From Streptomyces sp. RKND-216 (GTDB lineage: Bacteria > Actinomycetota > Actinomycetes > Streptomycetales > Streptomycetaceae), in assembly GCF_004795255.1 (NCBI RefSeq), contig NZ_SSBQ01000002.1, forward strand, positions 1,738,001 through 1,802,000: 64,000 nt of DNA, written 5' to 3'. Position numbers and translations under genes: made by a program. Positions within the stretch are counted from its first letter, which is position 1, and each line of letters begins with the position of its first letter. The notes below the pieces were generated by a model. The model searched no databases. It saw only the letters and a list, made by a program, of their open reading frames with translations, and was not told the origin of the DNA. Positions 33,069 to 41,084 of this stretch are shown here, piece by piece.

Positions 33069-33653
33069 ATGATCGAGGCATTCGCGAAACGCGATCTGCA
33101 CGAGAGACTGCGGCGGGACCGCGAGGCGCTGCTCTGGAAACTCGACGGCTTGTCCGCGTACCACGCCCGCCGACCTCTCACAGCAACCGGGACCAACCTG
33201 CTCGGCCTGGTCAAGCACGTGGCCATCGTCGAGGCCAGGTACTTCGGCGAGGTATTCGACCGCCCTTCACCGGAGCCGCTGCCTCGCTGGCAGGACTCCG
33301 ACGGCAGCGATCTGTGGGCGACCGAGGACGAGACGTGCGATCAGATCATCGGGTTCTACCGCCGCACATGGGAACACTCGGACGCCACGATCGACGAGCT
33401 TCCCCTCGACGCACCCGGCCACGTGCCGTGGTGGCCGGAGCCTCATTGCCACACGAAGCTGTTCGCCATCATGGTCCATGTCCTCGGCGAGTCCGTTCGG
33501 CATGCCGGGCACGCAGATATCCTGCGCGAGGGCCTCGACGGCCGGACCGGCTTGCGCCCCGAACACGAGATGCCGATCAACGAGGAAGCCCGTGCAGCCT
33601 ACTGCGCGAAGATCGAGCGGGCCGCCAGGTCGGCCGCGCCCGTTCAGGAGTAG
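33069..33653 (+). CDS. DinB-superfamily (DUF664) protein
   Basis: A 194-residue four-helix protein with the DinB-type metal-binding His set: HVAIVEARYFGEVF near residue 58 and HVLGESVRHAGHADILRE near 138. Members include mycothiol- or bacillithiol-dependent transferases and uncharacterised thiol enzymes; the exact reaction is unknown. ATG 33069 gives the family's usual N-terminus (MIEAFAKRDLHERL); the frame is open to ATG 33003. Codon bias looks a little less extreme than in the neighbours, and the gene is in an accessory spot beside a broken gene, suggesting acquisition. Confidence 0.82.
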   Translation: MIEAFAKRDLHERLRRDREALLWKLDGLSAYHARRPLTATGTNLLGLVKHVAIVEARYFGEVFDRPSPEPLPRWQDSDGSDLWATEDETCDQIIGFYRRTWEHSDATIDELPLDAPGHVPWWPEPHCHTKLFAIMVHVLGESVRHAGHADILREGLDGRTGLRPEHEMPINEEARAAYCAKIERAARSAAPVQE

Positions 33654-33739
33654 CCTCGATACTTTCGTGAGCGACCTCCGGATCCTCCTCTGGCTCGCCG
33701 GCTGAGCCGGCCCCGGCGAAGCGTGCGTCCACACGCGCG

Positions 33740-34063
33740 TCGAGGGTGATCACTCCGGATCCTGCGGGTGTTCGCCGAGTCGATGCCGGACCAGCAGGAC
33801 TCGGCAGTCATCGACCTTGCGGAGGTCGCATTCGCTCTCGGCCCGGCGCATGTCGGCCACAAGTCGTTGGCAGGCCGGGTCTGCCGACGGAGCTGCCCCG
33901 GTTCGCGACGCACCTGGAGATGCACCGGGGCCTCATGCTCGCCCGACCCGGGGACCGGGACGGCGGGATCACCTACGCCCGGCGCGCCCTTGGGCGGCTC
34001 CCGCCGGAGAAGCACAGCCTCACCGCTCCGCATGCTCATGGACGAGGTGGAGGCGACCGCCTG
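33740..34063 (+). pseudogene. Remnant of a helix-turn-helix/TPR-type regulator (C-terminal part, frameshifted)
   Basis: One frame reads FAESMPDQQDSAVIDLAEVAFALGP, then the sense continues in another frame as LPRFATHLEMHRGLMLARPG through GRLPPEKHSLT, and returns to the first frame as LRMLMDEVEATA before TGA. The ending LPPEKHSLTLRMLMDEVE is typical of the C-terminus of Streptomyces XRE/TPR regulators; an extra base after ACC breaks it. At least two frameshifts and no start or DNA-binding domain remain, so this is a decayed fragment. No other gene is visible in 33654-34264 apart from a terminator and the next promoter. Confidence 0.6.
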
Positions 34064-34085
34064 AGTCGGCGGCTACGGACCCCCG

Positions 34086-34115
34086 AGCCCCCCGGCCCCG
34101 CAGGGCCGGGGGGCT
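34086..34115. terminator. Terminator after the regulator remnant
   Basis: A perfect 13-bp stem AGCCCCCCGGCCC / GGGCCGGGGGGCT with a CGCA loop, just past the end of the pseudogene. It insulates the next operon. Confidence 0.8.
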
Positions 34116-34168
34116 TCCGCATGCCCTGTGGAGCCCGCACACGCACACCACCCGCACGTGCTGCACAT

Positions 34169-34192
34169 GGTTGCGCGAAAACGCGCGCAACC
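34169..34192. promoter_or_regulatory. Inverted-repeat operator candidate upstream of the GH109-like gene
   Basis: GGTTGCGCG-AAAACG-CGCGCAACC is a perfect 9-bp inverted repeat with a 6-base centre. It ends one base before the -35 hexamer of the promoter at 34194. Its CGCGCA half-site also recurs upstream of the DeoR regulator gene (37606-37677). Confidence 0.55.
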
Positions 34193-34193
34193 C

Positions 34194-34223
34194 TTGACCT
34201 GTGAGCAGATTCGGGCGGAAACT
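34194..34223 (+). promoter_or_regulatory. Promoter of the GH109-like gene
   Basis: TTGACC (34194-34199) and GAAACT (34218-34223) are spaced by 18 bases, 42 bases before the start codon, with AGGAGG later acting as ribosome site. Confidence 0.5.
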
Positions 34224-34264
34224 GCTGCGCGATCGCACCCTCACCACGTGTCAGGAGGCTTCGC

Positions 34265-35686
34265 ATGTCCGGACCCGAAGACGTCGGCGGGCTGTCCCGC
34301 AGAGCGGCACTGCGCGCCGGGGCACTCGCCGGAGCCGGGATGGCCGCGGTCGGCGCGGGCGGCGGCACCGCCGCGGCCGCCGATCGTACGGGGCCGCGGA
34401 TTCCCGGAGCCGACGAGAGCACCTGGCCGAAGCGGCGCGGCCGGTCGATGATGGGCGTGCCGTTCGACCGGCATCGCACGGTGCGCGTCGGCGTCATCGG
34501 GCTGGGCAACCGCGGTTCGGCCATGCTCCCGCTGTTCCTCGCGCTGGAGGGCGTCCGGGTCACCGCGCTGTGCGACGTGGACCGGGAGAAGGTCGCCGGG
34601 GCGGTGAAGACGGTCACCGACGCCGGACAGCCCGAACCGGCCACGTTCACGACCGGCGAGGACGCGTACGAGAAGCTCTGCGCCTACCAGGAGCTCGACT
34701 TCGTCTACGTCGTCACGCCCTGGGAGTGGCACACCGAGATGGCCCTCACCGCGATGCGGGCCGGCAAGCACGTGGGCGTGGAGTGCCCGATCGCCACCAG
34801 CATCCGCGACCTGTGGCGGCTGGTGGACACCTCGGAGGAGACCCGGCGGCACTGCATCCAGCTCGAGAACTGCTGCTACGGGCAGAACGAACTGCGCGTG
34901 CTGCGCATGGCCCACGAGGGGCTGTTCGGCGAACTGCTGCACGGCTCCGGCGCCTACCTGCACGACCTGCGCGAACTGCTGTTCTCCGACACGTACTACG
35001 AGGACGAGTGGCGCCGCGCCTGGCACACCCGGCGGGACGGCGACCTCTACCCCACGCACGGGCTCGGGCCGGTGGCCGCCTACATGGACATCAACCGGGG
35101 CGACCGGCTGGTGCGCATGACGTCCATGAGCACTCCCGCGCTGGGGCTTGCCGACTACCGCGACCGGCACGTGCCGCGCGACGACCCGAAGTGGGACGAG
35201 CGCTACGTCAACGGCGACGTGACGATGAGCCTGCTGCAGACCGAGCGCGGCCGGGTGATCCACCTCGTGCACGGCGTCTCCAACCCGCACCCGTACAGCC
35301 GGCTCAACCACCTGGCCGGCACCCGCGGCGCCTTCGAGGACTACCCGGAGCGCATCTACCTGGAACCCGGCGCGAGCGGGCACGAGTGGCAGGACTTCGG
35401 GCGGTACGCCGAGTACGACCACTGGCTGTGGAAGGACGTCGGACCGGGGCCGGGAGGCCACGGCGGCATGGATTACCTCATGCTGTACCGCCTCGCGCAG
35501 ACGATGCGGCTCGGCCTCGCGCCGGACATGGACGTCTACGATGCCGCCGCCTGGAACGCCCCCTTCGCGCTCAGCATCCACTCGGTGCGCCACGACGGCG
35601 CGACGGTCCCCTTCCCGGACTTCACCCGTGGCGAGTGGAAGACCCCGCACCCGGGAACCGACTCCTCCAAGCCGTCCGGCGGCTGA
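34265..35686 (+). CDS. Tat-exported Gfo/Idh/MocA-family protein, GH109-like glycosidase
   Basis: A 473-residue protein with a twin-Arg signal ([19 protein letters not shown]) and a Gfo/Idh/MocA fold. The Rossmann motif is [15 protein letters not shown], the strand-2 region ALCDVDREK, and later [14 protein letters not shown] with [14 protein letters not shown]. Tat export together with bound NAD and this signature sequence fits family GH109, alpha-N-acetylgalactosaminidases that work by an NAD-dependent redox mechanism; export by Tat suits folding around NAD. AGGAGG precedes ATG 34265. A terminator follows. The next genes encode an AgaS-like SIS protein and an aldolase, consistent with amino-sugar use. 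Confidence 0.83.
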   Translation: MSGPEDVGGLSRRAALRAGALAGAGMAAVGAGGGTAAAADRTGPRIPGADESTWPKRRGRSMMGVPFDRHRTVRVGVIGLGNRGSAMLPLFLALEGVRVTALCDVDREKVAGAVKTVTDAGQPEPATFTTGEDAYEKLCAYQELDFVYVVTPWEWHTEMALTAMRAGKHVGVECPIATSIRDLWRLVDTSEETRRHCIQLENCCYGQNELRVLRMAHEGLFGELLHGSGAYLHDLRELLFSDTYYEDEWRRAWHTRRDGDLYPTHGLGPVAAYMDINRGDRLVRMTSMSTPALGLADYRDRHVPRDDPKWDERYVNGDVTMSLLQTERGRVIHLVHGVSNPHPYSRLNHLAGTRGAFEDYPERIYLEPGASGHEWQDFGRYAEYDHWLWKDVGPGPGGHGGMDYLMLYRLAQTMRLGLAPDMDVYDAAAWNAPFALSIHSVRHDGATVPFPDFTRGEWKTPHPGTDSSKPSGG

Positions 35687-35704
35687 CCCGCAGGCACCAC
35701 GGCA

Positions 35705-35742
35705 CGCACGGCGCCCCCCTGCCACGACCGGGGCGCCGTGCG
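35705..35742. terminator. Terminator after the GH109-like gene
   Basis: A perfect 13-bp stem CGCACGGCGCCCC / GGGGCGCCGTGCG with a 12-base loop, 18 bases past the stop codon. It separates the GH109-like gene from the SIS-aldolase pair, which therefore needs its own promoter. Confidence 0.8.
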
Positions 35743-35808
35743 CGTATATGCTTGAATGGCCCGTAGAACACTCAGAAAGCGTCAAACGATGCACGCCGAG
35801 GAGAGCCC

Positions 35809-36693
35809 GTGACGCACCTCGAAGCGGAGACGGCCGACCAGCCCGAGTGCTGGGACCGTGCCGCCGCGCTGGCCGCGGCCCGCAGCGACCTGCTTCCCGT
35901 GAACGGCGAGCGGGTCGCCGTGGTCGGCTGCGGCACCTCCCTGTTCATGGCCCAGGCGTACGCCGCGCTGCGCGAGTCCCACGGGCTCGGGGAGACCGAC
36001 GCCTTCGCGGCCTCCGAGTTTCCGCGCGGCCGCCGCTACGACCAGGTGGTCGCCCTGACCCGGTCCGGTACCACCACCGAGGTGCTCGACCTGCTCGCCG
36101 GGCTCCGCGGCGCGGTGCGCACGCTCGCCGTCACCGCCGACCCGCACACCCCGGTCGCGTCCGCCGCCGACGCGCTCGCCGTGCTGGACTTCGCCGACGA
36201 ACACTCGGTGGTGCAGACCCGGTTCGCGACCAGCGCCCTCACCTTCCTGCGCGCGGGCCTCGGCCTGCACGACGCGCAGGTGGAGCGGGACGCCCGGCGG
36301 GCCCTGTCCGAGCCGCTCCCCGAAGGCCTCGCCCGGGCCTCGCAGTTCACCTTCCTCGGCAACGGCTGGACGGTGGGGCTCGCCCACGAGGCCGCGCTGA
36401 AGATGCGCGAGGCGACCCGGTCCTGGACGGAGTCCTATCCCGCCATGGAGTACCGGCACGGACCGATCAGCATCGCCGACCGGTCCACCGTCACCTGGAT
36501 GTTCGGACCGGCGCCCGCCGGGCTCCCCGAGCAGGTCGCGGCGACCGGCGCACGGTGGATCGAGAGCGCACTGGACCCGCTGGCCTCGCTGGTCTCCGTG
36601 CACCGGCTGGCCGCCGCTGTCGCCGCGGAGCGCGGGCTGGACCCGGACCGGCCCCGCAATCTGACCCGCTCCGTGATCCTCGCCGACGGCTGA
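35809..36693 (+). CDS. SIS-domain sugar-phosphate isomerase/deaminase, AgaS-like
   Basis: A 294-residue double-SIS protein: VAVVGCGTSLFMAQAYAAL and ALTRSGTTTEVLDLL in the first module, FLGNGWTVGLAHEAALKMRE and YRHGPISIAD in the second, as in AgaS and the isomerase half of GlmS. Such enzymes convert amino-sugar 6-phosphates (for example galactosamine-6-phosphate to tagatose-6-phosphate plus ammonia). The start is GTG 35809 with GAGGAG upstream. The aldolase follows after 5 bases. The upstream segment AAAGCGTCAAACG (35776-35788) could be an operator. Substrate is inferred from context. Confidence 0.82.
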   Translation: MTHLEAETADQPECWDRAAALAAARSDLLPVNGERVAVVGCGTSLFMAQAYAALRESHGLGETDAFAASEFPRGRRYDQVVALTRSGTTTEVLDLLAGLRGAVRTLAVTADPHTPVASAADALAVLDFADEHSVVQTRFATSALTFLRAGLGLHDAQVERDARRALSEPLPEGLARASQFTFLGNGWTVGLAHEAALKMREATRSWTESYPAMEYRHGPISIADRSTVTWMFGPAPAGLPEQVAATGARWIESALDPLASLVSVHRLAAAVAAERGLDPDRPRNLTRSVILADG

Positions 36694-36698
36694 GCGAC

Positions 36699-37565
36699 GT
36701 GCCCCTCGTCCCCACCGGCGCACTGGTCGCCGAGGCGGCCGCCCGCGGCGCGGCCGTGGCCGCCTTCAACGTCATCACGCTGGAGCACGTGGAGGCAGTG
36801 GTCGCCGGCGCCGAGCGCGCGGGCCTGCCGGTGATCCTCCAGATCAGCGAGAACGCCGTGCTCTTCCACGGCGGCCGGCCCGGGCCGCTGGCGGCGGCCG
36901 CCGCGGAGTGCGCCCGGCAGGGCACGGCGCCGCTCGCACTGCACCTGGACCACGTGAAGGACCGCGCGCTGCTGGAGCAGGCGCCCGGCTGCGGCTTCGG
37001 GTCGGTCATGTTCGACGCCGCGCACCTGCCGTACGAGCAGAACGTCGCCGCCACCCGGGAGGCGGCCGCGTGGGCGCACGCGCACGGCCTGTGGCTGGAG
37101 GCCGAACTCGGCGAGGTCGGCGGCAAGGACGGCCGCGGCCCGCTCGACGCGCACGCGCCGGGCGCGCGTACCGATCCGGACGAGGCCTGCCGGTTCACCG
37201 AGGCCACCGGCGTGGACGCGCTCGCCGTCGCCGTCGGCAGCTCGCACGCCATGACCACCCGCGACGCCCGGCTCGACCACGACCTGCTCGGCGCCCTGCA
37301 CCGGGCGCTCGACGTGCCGCTTGTGCTGCACGGCTCGTCCGGCGTGCCCGACGCCGAGCTCGCCCGGGCGGTCGCCGGCGGTATCGCCAAGGTCAACATC
37401 GGCACCGCCCTCAACATCGCCATGACGGGGGCCGTCCGGGCCGCCCTGGCGGCGGAGCCGGAACGCGTCGACCCCCGCGCGTATCTGCGCGAGGGCCGCG
37501 AGGCGATGACCGACGCCGTGGTGCGCATGCTCGCCGCCGTCTCCGGCGCGGGCCGCCCGCACTGA
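36699..37565 (+). CDS. Class II ketose-bisphosphate aldolase (tagatose/fructose-1,6-bisphosphate type)
   Basis: A 288-residue zinc aldolase. Zinc and substrate motifs are FNVITLEHVEAVV, LALHLDHVKD (His ligand), EAELGEVGGKD, VGSSHAM (in place of the usual GTxHG), LVLHGSSGVPD and KVNIGTALN. It cleaves a ketose 1,6-bisphosphate to dihydroxyacetone phosphate and glyceraldehyde 3-phosphate; next to an AgaS-like gene the KbaY/GatY tagatose-bisphosphate type is the best guess. The start is GTG 36699, five bases after the SIS gene stop. No kinase or phosphotransferase gene is in the cluster. Confidence 0.85.
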   Translation: MPLVPTGALVAEAAARGAAVAAFNVITLEHVEAVVAGAERAGLPVILQISENAVLFHGGRPGPLAAAAAECARQGTAPLALHLDHVKDRALLEQAPGCGFGSVMFDAAHLPYEQNVAATREAAAWAHAHGLWLEAELGEVGGKDGRGPLDAHAPGARTDPDEACRFTEATGVDALAVAVGSSHAMTTRDARLDHDLLGALHRALDVPLVLHGSSGVPDAELARAVAGGIAKVNIGTALNIAMTGAVRAALAAEPERVDPRAYLREGREAMTDAVVRMLAAVSGAGRPH

Positions 37566-37605
37566 ACCCGGCACGGCAGCTCCCGCGTCGGCTCGCGCGC
37601 CGCTC

Positions 37606-37677
37606 CGCGCAGATAAGGCCGACCCGCGCGCAGAACCGCGCACACGAGGGTGGTGCACACGGCCCGGAACGCGCAGG
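37606..37677. repeat. Phased CGCGCA-type direct repeats upstream of the DeoR gene
   Basis: CGCGCAGA at 37606 and 37627, CGCGCACA at 37637 and CGCGCAGG at 37670 start 21, 10 and 33 bases apart, close to multiples of the helical repeat. They lie in the 163-base gap before the DeoR gene. DeoR-family proteins bind repeated short boxes, so this is a candidate autoregulatory operator; GC-rich six-mers also arise by chance here. Confidence 0.4.
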
Positions 37678-37728
37678 ACCGTGCGCGATACGCTCGGCCC
37701 CCTGCACGGCGAACGAGGAGGCGAACGG

Positions 37729-38514
37729 GTGGCGGCACATGAGCGATGGACACGGCTGTTGGAGATCCTGGGTGAAGAGGGCCGGATCGACGTCGCCCAG
37801 GCCGCCGAACGGCTCGGGGTCTCCGCCGCCACCGTCCGCCGCGACATGAACGAACTCGCCGGGCAGCAGATGCTCACCCGCACCCGCGGAGGCGCGGTCC
37901 TGAGCGCCGTCGCCTACGACCTGCCGCTGCGCTACAAGACCGCGCGCCGTGCGGACGAGAAGCACCGCATCGCCCGCGCGGCGGCCGCCCTGGTCGCTCC
38001 CGGCAGCGTCGTGGGCCTGAACGGAGGCACCACCACCTCGGAGGTGGCCCGCGAACTGGCCACCCGCACCGACCTGATGAGCGAGACGAGCACCCCGGCG
38101 CTCACGCTCGTCACCAACGCCATCAACATCGCGAACGAACTCGCCGTCCGCCCGCACGTGAAGACCGTGGTCACCGGGGGCGTCACCCGCCCCAACTCCT
38201 ACGAGCTCACCGGCCCGCTCGCCACGGCAGGGCTCCAGAGCCTGGCCCTGGACCGCGCCGTCCTCGGGGTGGACGCGGTGCACCCGGAGTTCGGCGCCGC
38301 CACCCACGACGAGGGCGAGGCGGGGGCGAACCGGGCCCTCGCGGAGCGGGCCGAGACGGTCGTCGTGGTCGCCGACTCCACCAAGCTGGGGCGCCGGGCC
38401 TTCGCGCAGGTCTGCCCGGTGCATGTGATCTCCGTGCTGATCACCGACTCCGAAGCCCCCGACGAGATGGTGGAGCGCTTCACCGCGGTCGGCGTCGACG
38501 TCCGCCGCGTCTGA
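37729..38514 (+). CDS. DeoR/GlpR-family sugar-phosphate-responsive repressor
   Basis: A 261-residue regulator: an N-terminal DeoR winged helix (RWTRLLEILGEEGRIDVAQA, LGVSAATVRRDMNEL) and a C-terminal sugar-phosphate sensor (GLNGGTTTSEVARELA, VTNAINIANEL, GVDAVHPEFGAATHDEGEA, VVVADSTKLG). The start is GTG 37729 with GAGGAGG upstream. It likely represses the adjacent SIS-aldolase genes and perhaps the GH109-like gene until a phosphorylated intermediate accumulates. Confidence 0.9.
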   Translation: MAAHERWTRLLEILGEEGRIDVAQAAERLGVSAATVRRDMNELAGQQMLTRTRGGAVLSAVAYDLPLRYKTARRADEKHRIARAAAALVAPGSVVGLNGGTTTSEVARELATRTDLMSETSTPALTLVTNAINIANELAVRPHVKTVVTGGVTRPNSYELTGPLATAGLQSLALDRAVLGVDAVHPEFGAATHDEGEAGANRALAERAETVVVVADSTKLGRRAFAQVCPVHVISVLITDSEAPDEMVERFTAVGVDVRRV

Positions 38515-38595
38515 ACGTCGGCCGGCCCCGCGCGACCGGGCGGATTCCAGGGGCCCTTCGCGTACGGGGCCGGGCGCAGCCGCCACAGCGAGGTG

Positions 38596-39549
38596 TCAGC
38601 GGGGGGGCAGGGGTTCGCCGTACCAGCGTTCGACCAGACGCGCGGCGATGGAGATGCCCGACGGCGGCAGCACCTCGCCGGAGGCGAACGCGGCGCGCAG
38701 GTCGTCGCGGGAGAACCAGCGGGCCTCCTCGATCTCGTGGCCGTCCACCTGGATGCGGGAGGAGGAGGCGCGCGCGGTGAACCCGAGCATCAGGCTGGAC
38801 GGGAACGGCCACGGCTGGCTGCCCACGTACGCGACGCCCTCCACGGGCACCTCGACGCCGACCTCCTCGCCGACCTCCCGAACCACCGCCTGCTCGATGG
38901 ACTCGCCCGGCTCCACGAAGCCGGCCAGGGTCGAGAAGCGGCCCTCCGGCCAGTGCACCTGGCGGCCCAGCAGGGCGCGGTCGTGCACGTCGGTGACCAG
39001 CATGATGACCGCCGGGTCAGTGCGCGGGTAGTGCTCGGCGCCGCAGGCGGGGCAGCGGCGCACGTGGCCGGCAGCGGCGATCACGGCGCGTTCGCCGCAG
39101 CGGGAGCAGAACCGGTGCAGACGCTGCCAGTTCTCCAGCGCGACGGCGTGCACGAGAAGTTCCGCGTCCCGCTCCGGAAGCAGCACGCCGGCCTCGCGCA
39201 GCCCGGCCGGGCGGGCGATGTCGTCCATCCGGCCGGGGAGGGCGTCCTTCTGCAGCGCGAAGTAGGCGACTCCCTCCGGGTCCACGCCGAGGAAGTAGCG
39301 GTGCGACTCGGTGGCGGGCGCGTCGAACGACGGCATGGTGACCAGCTCGGTGCACCCGTCCCCGGTGTCCTCGATCAGCGCCTGCCCGCCGGACACCACG
39401 AAGACGCGCGTCGTCGGATGGCTCCACGCGGCCGCGAGCCACGCCTCGTCGAGGCGGCGGTGAGCGGCGCGGTCGATGCCGCCGGTGCCGGTCAGGGTGA
39501 TGGCGGGGGCGGCTTCGGAGCTGTCGGCGTCGGGTGTCCAGATGGTCAC
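38596..39549 (-). CDS. nudC: NAD(+)/NADH diphosphatase (decapping NUDIX enzyme) NudC
   Basis: A 317-residue NudC. A zinc ribbon (FCSRCGERAV, RCPACGAEHYPR) is followed by the NUDIX box GFVEPGESIEQAVVREVGEE and the family signature GSQPWPFPSSLML. It hydrolyses NADH to NMNH and AMP and can remove NAD caps from RNA. Length and motifs are complete. It is seven bases after the M20 peptidase gene on the same strand. Confidence 0.95.
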   Translation of the reverse strand: MTIWTPDADSSEAAPAITLTGTGGIDRAAHRRLDEAWLAAAWSHPTTRVFVVSGGQALIEDTGDGCTELVTMPSFDAPATESHRYFLGVDPEGVAYFALQKDALPGRMDDIARPAGLREAGVLLPERDAELLVHAVALENWQRLHRFCSRCGERAVIAAAGHVRRCPACGAEHYPRTDPAVIMLVTDVHDRALLGRQVHWPEGRFSTLAGFVEPGESIEQAVVREVGEEVGVEVPVEGVAYVGSQPWPFPSSLMLGFTARASSSRIQVDGHEIEEARWFSRDDLRAAFASGEVLPPSGISIAARLVERWYGEPLPPR

Positions 39550-39555
39550 GGCTGC

Positions 39556-40974
39556 TTACCGGTTCCCCTCGTCGGCGGCGTGCGTCCAGTTCAGGCCCAG
39601 ATCCTCCCAGAGGTAGGCGGCGGTCTCGACACCCTTCGCGAGAAGGTCCAGTTCGACCTTCTCGTTCGGCGCGTGCCAGCCGTCGGACGGGATGGAGATG
39701 CCGAGGAACAGCACGGGGGCGCCCAGCACGTCCTGGAGGTCGGCGGCGGGCCCGGATCCGCCCTCGCGGGTGAACCGTACGGTGCGGCCGAAGGCGCGGC
39801 TCATCGCGCGGACGGTGGACTGCAGGGCCGGGTGGTCGAGGGGCGTCAGGCAAGGGCGGGTGGCGCCCCAGAAGGTGATCTCGTGCCCGATCCCGGCGGG
39901 CACCGACCGCGCCACCCAGTCCCGTACGGCCTGCTGGACCTTCTCCGGGTCCTGCCCGGCGACCATCCGGAAGGAGAGCTTCAGCTGGGCCGCGGAGGGC
40001 ACGATCGTCTTGCCACCGGGGCCCTGGTAGCCGCCGCCGATGCCGTTGACCTCGGCGGTGGGGCGGGCCCAGATGCGTTCCAGGGTGGTGTACCCGCGCT
40101 CGCCGCCGACGGCGTGCGAGTGGGCGGTGCGCAGCCAGGCCGCCTCGTCGAACGGCAGCTCGGCGAAGAGCGCGCGCTCGCGGTCGGACAGTTCGATCAC
40201 GCCGTCGTAGAAGCCGGGGATGGCGACCCGGCGGTCGGCGTCGTGCAGGGAGGCGGCCAGCCGCGCCGCCTCTGTCGCCGGGTTGGGGACCGCCCCGCCG
40301 AAGGAGCCGGAGTGGATGTCCTGGTCCGGCCCGTACAGGTCGATCTGGCAGTCGGTGAGCCCGCGCATGCCGGTGCAGACGGTGGGGGTGTCGGCCGCCC
40401 ACATGCCCGTGTCGGAGACGACGACCGCGTCGCAGGCGAGCCGGTCCGCGTGCGCGCGCACCAGGTCGGGAAAGTGCGGGGAGCCGGACTCCTCCTCGCC
40501 CTCGATCACCAGCTTGAGGTTCACGGCGGGCGCGGTGCGGCCGGTGGCGGCAAGGTGCGCGCGGACGCCGAGCGTGTGGAAGAACACCTGCCCCTTGTCG
40601 TCGGCGGCGCCTCGGGCGTACAGCCGTCCGTCCCGGCGGACCGGCTCGAACGGCTCCGTGTGCCAGCCGTCGGCACGCTGCGCGGGCTGCACGTCGTGGT
40701 GTCCGTAGACCAGCACGGTGGGCGCACCGGGGTCGCCGGAGGGCCACTCGGCGAACACGGCGGGGTGGCCGGGGGTCTGCCACACCTCGACCGTCGGGAA
40801 TCCGGTCGCACGCAGGGCGTCCGCCAGCCAGTCGGCACTGCGCCGCACGTCGGCGGCGTACGCCGGATCGGCGGAGACGGAGGGGATGCGGAGCCAGTCC
40901 TCCAGGGCGGCGAGGAAGCCCTCACGGTGGGTGTCGATGAAACTGCGGACCGCGCTGTCCGGGGTGGTGCTCAT
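39556..40974 (-). CDS. M20-family dipeptidase
   Basis: A 472-residue zinc aminopeptidase/carnosinase-type enzyme. Metal ligands are in VYGHHDVQP, RGAADDKGQ and IEGEEESGS; the dimerization domain includes DIHSGSFGG, and the C-terminal part SREGGSGPA-like (TREGGSGPAADLQ) and WHAPNEKVELD. It cleaves dipeptides or related amides in the cytoplasm. ATG 40974 opens MSTTPDSAVRSFIDTHR. Co-directional with adnAB upstream and nudC downstream. Confidence 0.92.
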   Translation of the reverse strand: MSTTPDSAVRSFIDTHREGFLAALEDWLRIPSVSADPAYAADVRRSADWLADALRATGFPTVEVWQTPGHPAVFAEWPSGDPGAPTVLVYGHHDVQPAQRADGWHTEPFEPVRRDGRLYARGAADDKGQVFFHTLGVRAHLAATGRTAPAVNLKLVIEGEEESGSPHFPDLVRAHADRLACDAVVVSDTGMWAADTPTVCTGMRGLTDCQIDLYGPDQDIHSGSFGGAVPNPATEAARLAASLHDADRRVAIPGFYDGVIELSDRERALFAELPFDEAAWLRTAHSHAVGGERGYTTLERIWARPTAEVNGIGGGYQGPGGKTIVPSAAQLKLSFRMVAGQDPEKVQQAVRDWVARSVPAGIGHEITFWGATRPCLTPLDHPALQSTVRAMSRAFGRTVRFTREGGSGPAADLQDVLGAPVLFLGISIPSDGWHAPNEKVELDLLAKGVETAAYLWEDLGLNWTHAADEGNR

Positions 40975-41042
40975 GCCCCGACCCTATCCGCCCCTCCGCC
41001 GGTCCTTCCCCGCCGCCGGGGTGCCGCCGGGGTGTCCCGGCG

Positions 41043-41062
41043 GGCTCCCGGGGCAGGGAGCC
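41043..41062 (-). terminator. Possible terminator after adnB
   Basis: GGCTCCC-GGGGCA-GGGAGCC forms a 7-bp stem 22 bases beyond the adnB stop codon on the minus strand. No T-tract follows. Confidence 0.45.
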
Positions 41063-41084
41063 GCGGACGGCGGGCGCCCGGGGT

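Noticed and set aside
35739..35744. TGCGCG half-site upstream of the SIS gene as a DeoR operator
   Set aside because: It lies inside the 3' arm of the 13-bp terminator hairpin, which explains it.
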